This document shows, in pieces, positions 1 through 4,905 of a stretch of DNA of 5,022 nt. The translations under genes and the position numbers were made by a program. Positions within the stretch are counted from its first letter, which is position 1; each line of letters begins with the position of its first letter. The stretch is from JACCXJ01 sp052387115 (lineage in GTDB: Bacteria > Pseudomonadota > Gammaproteobacteria > JACCXJ01). The notes beneath the pieces were generated by a model, which did no database searches, was not told the DNA's origin, and saw nothing but the letters and a program-made list of their open reading frames with translations. Location: positions 1 to 5,022 of the forward strand of contig JBQTJM010000175.1 of NCBI GenBank assembly GCA_052387115.1. The letters run 5' to 3'.

Positions 1-126
1 GCCGAGCTGTTCACGAGCGCGGATGGGCTCGTGCGCATCCGGCGCGCGATGGTGCCGGTGATGATGACCGTGTCTGCTGCGATCGCGCAGAGCGATTGCC
101 TGTTCTACGCCATGCAGAAGCGATGA
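1..126 (+). CDS. C-terminal end of an unrecognised protein (partial)
   Basis: Frame 1 is open from the window edge to TGA at 124-126 and gives 41 residues, beginning AELFTSADGLVRIRRAM and ending LFYAMQKR. Third codon positions are mostly G or C, as expected for a real gene in this genome. I do not recognise the family: the fragment is amphipathic and probably alpha-helical, with a methionine-rich stretch (VPVMMTVSAAIAQS), and shows no catalytic motif. Its stop codon overlaps the ATG of the next frame (ATGA at 123-126), the usual sign of translational coupling, so it was probably the upstream member of an operon whose next gene is now broken. Function is unknown because nearly all of the gene lies outside the window. 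Confidence 0.55.
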   Translation, partial: AELFTSADGLVRIRRAMVPVMMTVSAAIAQSDCLFYAMQKR

Positions 127-317
127 GCTATACCATCGAGGACGTCCTTGCCCTAGCGGGTAACTGCCCGGTGCTCGAGGCGCTACGATGCTCGGCTGGT
201 GTGCTTTGGCCAAGGGTCGTCTGGACGATGTCGAGTCGGAGCTATGCCATGCGGAGCCCGTCCTGCTGCGGGGTCAGCTTCTTTTCGACTTGCCCGCCTG
301 CACGTCACTGCCGGTGA
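123..317 (+). pseudogene. 5' remnant of an unrecognised coupled gene
   Basis: The ATG at 123 overlaps the previous stop as ATGA. The first ~22 codons read MSYTIEDVLALAGNCPVLEA and look like a normal protein start, with good third-position G/C. After about position 190 this frame degrades into Cys/Ser/Arg-rich sequence (CSAGVLWPRVVWTMSSRSY) and ends at TGA 315-317. The coding signal continues in another frame as the TPR fragment beginning at 188. The change from frame 0 to frame 2 fits one lost base, so this could be the N-terminus of the same TPR-containing gene. Equally, it could be a separate gene joined to the TPR fragment by a rearrangement. The first 22 codons are plausible; the rest of the frame is not. 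Confidence 0.4.
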
Positions 318-600
318 GTTAGCCCTCGCGCGGCAGGATGCACCAGGCGCCCTGTACCGCGCTGCCGAAGCGCTCGCTTTCGCTGCCCCGCGCGGTATGA
401 AGCTCATCCATGCCGACGCCTGGTGCTGCGCGGCCGCGAGCGTCTGCTCGAAGCCGAGATCCCCAGTGCCGCCCGTGCGCTCGACGACGCCGAGGAGGCC
501 CTGCGCCTCGCCTGCGACTGCGGCTACGCCTTTGCCGAGTGGGCTGCGCTCTTGCGGGCTGGGGTGAACGCCCGCATGGGCCAACCGCGACGAACGGGTG
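188..600 (+). pseudogene. Degraded TPR-repeat protein fragment with frameshifts
   Basis: A tetratricopeptide-type protein can be followed through three frames. Frame 2 (about 188-290) reads LGWCALAKGRLDDVESEL then CHAEPVLLRGQLLFDL. Frame 1 (about 291-420) continues ARLHVTAGELALARQDAPGA then ALYRAAEALAF and GMKLIHADA. Frame 3 (about 421-585) continues LVLRGRERLLEAEIPSAARA, LDDAEEALRLACDCGYAFAE and WAALLRAGVNARMG. Each step is the shift left by one missing base: a G near 290 (expected gacttgGcccgc) and a C near 420 (expected gacgccCtggtg). The helical hairpin pattern with small residues at turns, such as LALARQDAPGAL and ARALDDAEEAL, is typical of TPR arrays in bacterial NB-ARC/STAND-type proteins and regulators. 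No N-terminal effector or NTPase part remains here. It is presumably non-functional. Two matching indels could in principle be sequencing errors, but the neighbouring debris argues for true decay. Confidence 0.6.
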
Positions 601-764
601 GAAGGGACCGCTCCCCCAGTGCCCGTCGTCCCGTCGCCACTCGGGCTGTCCAGCCCGGCAATGGCGTTGCGAAACCGCGTTGAATGTCTTATCCTTACAG
701 ACCGACGCGTTGAGCTCGTAAATGACGTTGGATAAATTAATTGAAAAATCAAAAGATATAAATC
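601..764. other. Junction region with an AT-rich island; no confident gene
   Basis: After the TPR homology ends near 585-600, no frame has convincing coding character. A small + frame from ATG 661 to TAA 733-735 would encode 24 aa (MALRNRVECLILTDRRVE and a short tail), but it has no clear Shine-Dalgarno and no recognised family. From about 722 to 764 composition falls to roughly 20% G+C, against well over 60% around it. That island includes an ATG at 722 opening MTLDKLIEKSKDINQQ before it runs antisense into the IS110 remnant. This looks like a scrap of foreign DNA left at the breakpoint where the insertion sequence was truncated. Only the composition shift and the end of IS110 similarity are seen directly. 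Confidence 0.4.
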
Positions 765-965
765 AGCAAGCATCTGCTCGAACCATGCACTGTAGCCGCT
801 GGCCTCCAGCCCGACGATGACCTGGCCGGTGAACTGAGAGTAGAAGCTGCGGAGGTCATCCCGCTCGTGATGAAGCTCTCGGTAACGTATCTCGCCGTCG
901 GCCGCGTCGCAGTAGCAGACGGGGTGTTCACGCGGGTGGAAGTCAATACCACAGTAGATCGCCAT
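765..965 (-). pseudogene. IS110-family transposase, N-terminal remnant
   Basis: Read on the - strand from ATG at 965, the frame starts MAIYCGIDFHPREHPVCYCD and includes ERDDLRSFYSQFTGQVIVGL followed by EASGYSAWFEQMLAD. This is the start of a DEDD (RuvC-like) IS110-family transposase: Asp8 in the GID motif and Glu54 in the GLEASG motif are the first two acidic catalytic positions. A Shine-Dalgarno (GAGGAGG, complement of 971-977) lies 5 bases upstream of the ATG. Similarity ends at about residue 67. The frame then continues as unrelated, Leu/Ile/Ser-rich sequence from the AT-rich island and is a shadow of the TPR remnant on the other strand. Members are usually over 300 aa, so the remaining catalytic residues and the C-terminal Ser-containing domain are missing. 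The remnant cannot transpose. Confidence 0.82.
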
Positions 966-1090
966 AGGCGCCTCCTCGTGCGATCTCATGCGCAACCCGA
1001 GTCTATCGCAGCTCACTCGTGAGCCGGAGGTGCCTGCTTCATCTCATCACAGCCCGAAGATTTATATAGCGACGCCCCACCCGGTTAATC

Positions 1091-1096
1091 TATTAT
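1091..1096 (+). promoter_or_regulatory. Possible -10 element for the patatin-led cassette
   Basis: TATTAT matches the sigma-70 -10 consensus at five of six positions and lies in the only AT-rich patch upstream of the cassette, 57 bases before the ATG. The best -35 at normal spacing (TAGCGA at 1067-1072, 18 bp spacer) matches poorly. An alternative pair, TTCATC at 1038-1043 with TTTATA at 1061-1066 (17 bp spacer), is similarly weak. The placement is suggestive, not proven. Confidence 0.25.
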
Positions 1097-1141
1097 TTGC
1101 CGGCCATGCCAACGCGTCAGGCTATGCGAAATCCTCACGGT

Positions 1142-1145
1142 GGAG
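1142..1145 (+). promoter_or_regulatory. Shine-Dalgarno that fixes the patatin start
   Basis: GGAG lies 7 bases before ATG 1153. The ATG at 988, which opens the same frame, has no comparable site, and conserved patatin sequence begins right after 1153. This site therefore selects the 295-aa form. Confidence 0.7.
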
Positions 1146-1152
1146 ACGACTT

Positions 1153-2040
1153 ATGGCTGAGGTGTACGGCGTATTCGAGGGAGGCGGCGTACGTGGCACC
1201 GCGCTGGTCGGAGCCTTGGCCGCGGCGGAGAAGCACAACATCACTTTCCGCGCTGTGGCGGGCGCCTCGGCCGGTGCCATTGTGGCCGCGCTCGTCGCGG
1301 CGGGCTACAAGGCCGCGGAGATGTACGACATTCTGAGGAAGAAGAATTTCCGTGACTTCGAAGACCCGGTTAACAGCTTTCCCGGCCTGAACCGCATCCC
1401 CTATCTCCGCCACATCATCAACTGGCGACACCTCGGGCTCTACAAAGGCGACGAGTTCCACCGCTGGATCAGCGAGCTAATCTCACTCGGCGTCACGAAG
1501 GGCAAGCGCAAGCACGACGCGCCCACCTTCAAAGAGATGCCCACTCTGACGGTCATCGCCACCGACGTGTACCGCCAGCAGGCAAAAGTCTTCAGCGTCC
1601 GCCGCTCCCCCGAGATGGCTGTCGCCGATGCAGTGCGGATGTCGATGAGCATCCCTTTCTACTTCGTCCCCGTCAAGCACTTCAAGGAGTTGTTGGTAGA
1701 CGGCGGCGTGCTCAGCAATTTCCCTGTCGGGACGCTGGATCAGGATGTAAGGGGCGCCCCGCTGCCCATCGTCGGCTTCCGTCTCCAGCCCGACGACATC
1801 TCGCCGGACGAAATCAACAATGCCTTTGACATGGCGAAGGCGTTGGTCAACACCGTCGTCAAGGCGAGCCCCTCGCTCCAGGCTAGCAACCTCTTCGTCA
1901 ACGTCATCGACGCGCCGACTATGGGCGTTCGCACGACCGACTTCGACATTACGGATGAGCAGAAGGAAGCGTTGTACGAGGCGGCCTACCTTAACGCCGA
2001 CAACTTCTTCAACACCAATGCACTTGAGCCGCCCTTCTGA
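1153..2040 (+). CDS. Patatin-like phospholipase (295 aa), predicted effector
   Basis: This is a patatin/RssA-type serine lipase, a family that hydrolyses acyl ester bonds of membrane phospholipids with a Ser-Asp dyad. The N-terminus MAEVYGVFEGGGVRGTAL carries the Gly-rich oxyanion-hole motif (Gly10-Gly12, Arg14, Gly15). The nucleophile elbow is Gly37-Ala-Ser39-Ala-Gly41, and the catalytic Asp183 is in Asp183-Gly-Gly followed by VLSNFPV. The C-terminal TTDFDITDEQKEALYEAAY is also typical of the family. No signal peptide or membrane helix is seen, so it should act from the cytosol on the inner face of the membrane. The length is complete for a minimal patatin domain with no fused sensor. The start at 1153 is chosen for its Shine-Dalgarno and because the patatin fold begins there; the 55-codon extension to ATG 988 lacks support. 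The ATPase gene follows after 30 bp, so the two are almost surely co-transcribed. Patatins are effectors in CBASS (CapV) and in some NLR-like systems; here no cyclic-nucleotide synthase is nearby, so the ATPase or TIR partner is the likelier controller. A housekeeping lipase is the alternative. Confidence 0.93.
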   Translation: MAEVYGVFEGGGVRGTALVGALAAAEKHNITFRAVAGASAGAIVAALVAAGYKAAEMYDILRKKNFRDFEDPVNSFPGLNRIPYLRHIINWRHLGLYKGDEFHRWISELISLGVTKGKRKHDAPTFKEMPTLTVIATDVYRQQAKVFSVRRSPEMAVADAVRMSMSIPFYFVPVKHFKELLVDGGVLSNFPVGTLDQDVRGAPLPIVGFRLQPDDISPDEINNAFDMAKALVNTVVKASPSLQASNLFVNVIDAPTMGVRTTDFDITDEQKEALYEAAYLNADNFFNTNALEPPF

Positions 2041-2059
2041 CGGCGGCCGCGCACGCAAC

Positions 2060-2064
2060 GGAGG
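2060..2064 (+). promoter_or_regulatory. Shine-Dalgarno of the stand-alone ATPase gene
   Basis: GGAGG, within GGAGGAGAG, lies 6 bases before ATG 2071 in the 30-bp gap after the patatin stop. It is near-consensus, so gene 2 can be translated well on a shared message and need not rely on coupling. It supports 2071 as the start. Confidence 0.75.
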
Positions 2065-2070
2065 AGAGTC

Positions 2071-2850
2071 ATGCAGGCACAGCCGCAAAACCCATTCGGC
2101 CGGCGGGGACGAGTGACTGCCGAGGAGTTGTTCAACCGCGAGCCGGAGTTGGGGCTAATGCGCCGCTACCTAACCAACGGCATCTCGTGCCAAGTCGTCG
2201 CGCCCTCAGGCTACGGTAAGTCGTCGCTGCTCTTCGCCCTGAGGCAGCTCGCCCCCGAATGGGATGAGAGGCTGACGGTTGGATACATCGACTTGCAGAA
2301 GCCGCACTGCCACACTCTCGAAGGGTTCATGCAGTGCGTCTGGGCCGAGTTGAAGGAGGCACCCGCCGCCCCGACCCTGCTCGCCCTCTCAGAGAGAGTA
2401 GAGGAGTTGGCCAAGAAGGGGCGGCGGCCCGTGCTCTGCCTCGACGAGTTCGGCGAACTGACGTGTCGGCCCGAAGTGTTTACCGCCGACTTGTTCCTCG
2501 AACTCCGCTCCATCGCGCAGACGGGGATGACCATCGTCACCGCCTCGCGCGAGCCGCTGAGGACGCTGCTCCCGAGCGACAACCCCGTCTCCCCCTTCTT
2601 CAACATCTTCGCGATGCTGCGCCTCGGCCCGTTCTCGCCGGAAGTAGCCGAGCAGTTCCTGCTCAAAGAGCGGCCGGGCGTGCCGCCCTTCAACGAGGCC
2701 GAGCGCCGGGCCATCCTCGACTTTGCTAAAGGCCATCCGCTCTCGCTCCAAGTCGCCAGCTTCTACGTGCTCGAGGCCAAGCTCAACGGCACGTCCCTCG
2801 CCGAGGCCATCGAGAAAGCTGCCGACGACCTCTCGCAGCAGGCGGCCTGA
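2071..2850 (+). CDS. Stand-alone STAND/AAA-type P-loop ATPase (259 aa)
   Basis: This is a single-domain P-loop NTPase. After a short N-terminal QNPFGRRGRV, the family's entry motif ELFNREPEL spans residues 19-27. Walker A is APSGYGKSSLL, with Gly49-Lys50-Ser51; the first Gly of the classic GxxxxGK[ST] is Ala44. Walker B is PVLCLDEFGEL with Asp125-Glu126. A sensor-1-like strand follows (TIVTASREPL, about 154-163). The end has the LGPFSPEVAEQFL helix and the GHPLSLQVASFYV motif common to STAND-type ATPases. The protein stops soon after the ATPase helical lid: there is no winged helix, repeat array, TIR or nuclease domain. It is presumably cytosolic. With patatin 30 bp upstream and a TIR-ATPase downstream, the likely role is a nucleotide-dependent switch or adaptor that holds the lipase inactive or recruits it to the TIR protein; this is inference. 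The Ala44 replacement may be tolerated, as Lys50, Ser51, Asp125 and Glu126 are all present. Confidence 0.88.
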   Translation: MQAQPQNPFGRRGRVTAEELFNREPELGLMRRYLTNGISCQVVAPSGYGKSSLLFALRQLAPEWDERLTVGYIDLQKPHCHTLEGFMQCVWAELKEAPAAPTLLALSERVEELAKKGRRPVLCLDEFGELTCRPEVFTADLFLELRSIAQTGMTIVTASREPLRTLLPSDNPVSPFFNIFAMLRLGPFSPEVAEQFLLKERPGVPPFNEAERRAILDFAKGHPLSLQVASFYVLEAKLNGTSLAEAIEKAADDLSQQAA

Positions 2851-2871
2851 CGCGCCCGCGCCCCGACGGGT

Positions 2872-2877
2872 TAGAAT
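2872..2877 (+). promoter_or_regulatory. Possible internal -10 element before the TIR gene
   Basis: TAGAAT matches the -10 consensus at five of six positions and stands out in a very GC-rich 69-bp gap (2851-2919). The best -35 candidate (CTGACG at 2847-2852) is four of six but with a long 19-bp spacer. A small inverted repeat CGGGT/ACCCG (2867-2871 with 2881-2885) surrounds it. If real, it would let the TIR gene be expressed separately from the patatin-ATPase pair. Evidence is weak. Confidence 0.25.
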
Positions 2878-2907
2878 GTCACCCGCGCGGCCGCCGGCCG
2901 CCACCCG

Positions 2908-2913
2908 AAGGAG
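2908..2913 (+). promoter_or_regulatory. Shine-Dalgarno of the TIR-ATPase gene
   Basis: AAGGAG lies 6 bases before ATG 2920 and supports that codon as the start. The TIR signature begins at residue 6, so no longer form is needed. Confidence 0.75.
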
Positions 2914-2919
2914 CCTCAA

Positions 2920-4725
2920 ATGGATGAGCCGGTGCAAATCTTCATCAGCTATGCTACGGAAGACTGGCCGCACGTCTCGGAGCTCTACGACCGGCTCCGA
3001 AAAGAAGGCTTCAGGCCGTGGGTGGACAGGGAAAGTATTTTACCGGGGCAGGACTTGAAATTTTCCATCACGAGGGCTATCAGCGAGTCGGACTTCATAC
3101 TGATATGCCTGTCCAAGCATACCGTCTCGCGCAGAGGGTACCTTCAACAGGAGCTAAAGGCGGGCCTCGACATCTGGGAGATGATGCAGCCGGGTGAACT
3201 CTTCCTCATACCCGTGCTGCTCGAACCCTGCGAGGTGCCGGAGTCGCTGAGAAGGTTTCAGTGGGTGCAGTTGTACGAGCCGGGTGGCTGGGAGCGTCTG
3301 CTTATGGCGCTGCGCGGCGGCGCGGAGCGCCGGCGGCGGGCGAGCTTCGAGTCGGTGCTTCAGGCCAGCTCCCTAAGGGAGATCGCTGACGTGGCGGACA
3401 GGCTGGAGGGGGCGGTTGACGTGCCCTCCGACCAGAGGCAGCTGTGGAGGACAGCCGTCCGTAAATTCGATCAGGCATCGGCGGCGGTCGGTCAGTACCT
3501 GGCGCTGCACAGCGAGTACAGGAAAGGCGAGGCACTGAACGAGGCCGCCGCCGTGGTGGAGTCGCTCGTAAGTCTTCTCGTCACCGCGCAGGGCCTGCTC
3601 GCCCCGCGCCTGCTCCGCATCGCCGAGCGTTGGCAAGAGCTGATTCAGAGCGAACGAGAGAGCTTCCGCAGCAGCGCCGAGGCGACGCCCGAGACGCCGA
3701 ACCCATTTGTCTTCGGCACGCCAGTCGCCGAGACTGAGTACAACCTCTTCTCCGGCCGGCAGGACGTGGTGCGGCAGATCGAGGAGAGCATCCTCGGCGC
3801 GCGGCAGTCGCCGACACTCCTGCTGCACGGCTCGCGGCGCATGGGCAAGACCAGCATTCTCAACCAGCTCCCGCGCCTACTTGGGCATCGCTTCTCCCCG
3901 GCCGTCGTTGACTGCCAAAACCCGGCCATTAGGCATAGCGCGCAGACGTTGCTGCGCTATCTTGCGAGGAAAATCTCCGAAGGGCTGCTGCGCCGCAGCG
4001 TCAGCGTCGAGGCCCCGGCGGAGGAGGCGTTCGCAGCCGCGCCCTTCAACGTCTTCGACGCGTGGCTAGATGAGGTAGAGCGCGTAGCCACCGCGGACAC
4101 GCGTGTGCTGCTCTGCTTGGACGAGTACGAGAAGTTGCATGCCATGCTCAAGTACGAGTGGGGCAGCCAAGTCCTCGATTATCTGCGTCACGTCATCCAG
4201 CACAGCCGCCGCATCGTGCTGATGTTCACCGGCGCCCACACCTTCGCCGAGGTCGGACCGGCTTGGACGGACAGATTTATTAACGCACGCCGTATCCGCG
4301 TCAGCTTCCTCAAACGCGATGAGGTCATCCCACTGCTGACCAAACCCATCCCCGAGTTCGACATCACCTATGAACCGGACGCGCTGGAAAAAATGTTCAC
4401 TGAGACTAACGGCCAGCCCTTCCTAACACAGGCGCTCGCCTTCGAGCTCGTCCAGTTTCTCAAAGAGCAGCGCCTGAAGCGCGCGACCGCCGCCGACGTG
4501 GAGGAGGCCGTCGCTCGGGCGCTGTCGAGCGGCGACTCTTATTTCAACAACGTCTGGAACGACGCTGGCTCGGAAGGGCAGGCAATCCTACGCGCCGTGG
4601 CCGCTGGCGTGCAGCCCCCTTTTCACCCCGAAGCAATCTCATGGCTACGTAGGCACGACGTGCTCGATTCTGTGGGACAATTCGCCGTGCCGATGCTGCG
4701 CCGCTGGGTCAAAGAGAACGCATAA
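2920..4725 (+). CDS. TIR-STAND ATPase with C-terminal winged-helix-like region (601 aa)
   Basis: The protein has four parts. Residues 1-131 form a bacterial TIR domain: QIFISYATEDW at 6-16, the WVDRESILPGQDL loop, AISESDFILICLS, then GYLQQELKAGLD with Glu78 at the position of the catalytic glutamate of NAD-cleaving TIRs, and the ending FQWVQLYEPGGWERLL. Residues about 132-260 are a mostly helical, charged linker. An ATPase starts at Asn261-Pro-Phe (NPFVFGTPV, then NLFSGRQDVV), with Walker A GSRRMGKTS (Gly309, Lys310, Thr311), Walker B LLCLDEYEKL (Asp401, Glu402) and a sensor strand IVLMFTGAH (432-440). After NGQPFLTQALAFELV (about 497-511), the last 70 residues (GQFAVPMLRRWV near the end) resemble the winged helix of STAND ATPases. 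No TPR, WD40 or LRR sensor follows, which is unusual. The expected activity is NAD hydrolysis or signal-nucleotide synthesis when the ATPase oligomerises, leading to NAD loss or second-messenger signalling. It is the third gene of the patatin-ATPase-TIR cassette. The TIR and linker part uses AGG/AGA for about half its arginines, unlike the ATPase part, suggesting domain shuffling. Confidence 0.92.
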   Translation: MDEPVQIFISYATEDWPHVSELYDRLRKEGFRPWVDRESILPGQDLKFSITRAISESDFILICLSKHTVSRRGYLQQELKAGLDIWEMMQPGELFLIPVLLEPCEVPESLRRFQWVQLYEPGGWERLLMALRGGAERRRRASFESVLQASSLREIADVADRLEGAVDVPSDQRQLWRTAVRKFDQASAAVGQYLALHSEYRKGEALNEAAAVVESLVSLLVTAQGLLAPRLLRIAERWQELIQSERESFRSSAEATPETPNPFVFGTPVAETEYNLFSGRQDVVRQIEESILGARQSPTLLLHGSRRMGKTSILNQLPRLLGHRFSPAVVDCQNPAIRHSAQTLLRYLARKISEGLLRRSVSVEAPAEEAFAAAPFNVFDAWLDEVERVATADTRVLLCLDEYEKLHAMLKYEWGSQVLDYLRHVIQHSRRIVLMFTGAHTFAEVGPAWTDRFINARRIRVSFLKRDEVIPLLTKPIPEFDITYEPDALEKMFTETNGQPFLTQALAFELVQFLKEQRLKRATAADVEEAVARALSSGDSYFNNVWNDAGSEGQAILRAVAAGVQPPFHPEAISWLRRHDVLDSVGQFAVPMLRRWVKENA

Positions 4726-4744
4726 GGGTGCCGCTGGCTTCGAC

Positions 4745-4905
4745 CTATCCAGCCGTTAGGCCAAAACAGTGGACATTGCCGTCCTGTGCGCCCAAAACGA
4801 GGCGCCCCGCGGCGAGGGCGGGCGAGGTGAGACCGGCGCGCCGAAGTTGAACTCACCCAGGCGGCGGCCGTCGCGGAAGCCGAGTACGTAGAGAGCGGCA
4901 TCCGC
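4745..4905 (-). pseudogene. C-terminal fragment of a PQQ/beta-propeller-type protein
   Basis: On the - strand, from about 4905 down to 4828, one frame reads DAALYVLGFRDGRRLGEFNF followed by GAPVSP. After a one-base frame change near 4825-4830 the next frame continues PALAAGRLVLGAQDGNVHCF, then GLTAG and a TAG at 4747-4745. This is the blade pattern of PQQ-like beta-propeller repeats (LYxLdxxdGxxLWxfxxGapVxSSPavadGrlvvGsxDGnvYcf). The repair GAPVSPSPALA needs one inserted base, so the frame is broken. Upstream of about 4905 (toward 5022) the same frame no longer resembles a propeller, so only about one blade remains. Such propellers occur as dehydrogenase domains and as sensor or scaffold repeats in STAND proteins; which applies cannot be told. 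It is presumably a dead remnant converging on the TIR gene. Confidence 0.5.

Larger units (their letters stand above)
966..1152. other. Shared leader between the IS110 remnant and the patatin gene
   Basis: This non-coding stretch separates the divergent transposase start (965, -) and patatin start (1153, +). It holds the transposase Shine-Dalgarno (971-977, - strand), a perfect 6-bp inverted repeat GCTCAC/GTGAGC with a 2-base loop at 1011-1024, and an AT-rich patch around 1059-1097. IS110-family elements carry no long terminal inverted repeats, so I cannot place the element end. Part of this region is probably the left end of the IS. In the IS110 group a structured bridge RNA is encoded upstream of the transposase, so a remnant could lie here, but I see no definitive fold. 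A long-start version of the patatin reading frame opens at ATG 988; its first 55 codons have no patatin-like character. Confidence 0.5.

Noticed and set aside
183..764. Continuation of the - strand transposase frame to 183
   Set aside because: After about residue 67 it has no IS110 features and runs antisense to the TPR remnant; openness is a GC-rich shadow effect.
988..1152. 55-codon N-terminal extension of the patatin gene from ATG 988
   Set aside because: It has no patatin-like sequence, no good Shine-Dalgarno and crosses the IS leader, whereas ATG 1153 has GGAG at 7 bases and starts right at the conserved motif.
1483..2088. Long - strand frame opposite the patatin gene (201 aa)
   Set aside because: It is antisense to a gene with clear catalytic motifs and has no family features.
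2389..2973. Long - strand frame opposite the ATPase gene and gap (194 aa)
   Set aside because: It is a shadow of the Walker-motif ATPase, with Arg/Glu/Gly-rich composition and no motifs.
1153..4725. Assignment as CBASS or Thoeris
   Set aside because: No CD-NTase or Cap2/Cap3 is present for CBASS, and no ThsA-type SIR2/SLOG effector for Thoeris; the domain mix does not match either.
4733..4753. GCTGG/CCAGC inverted repeat after the TIR gene as a terminator
   Set aside because: The stem is only 5 bp with an 11-base loop and no T-run follows.
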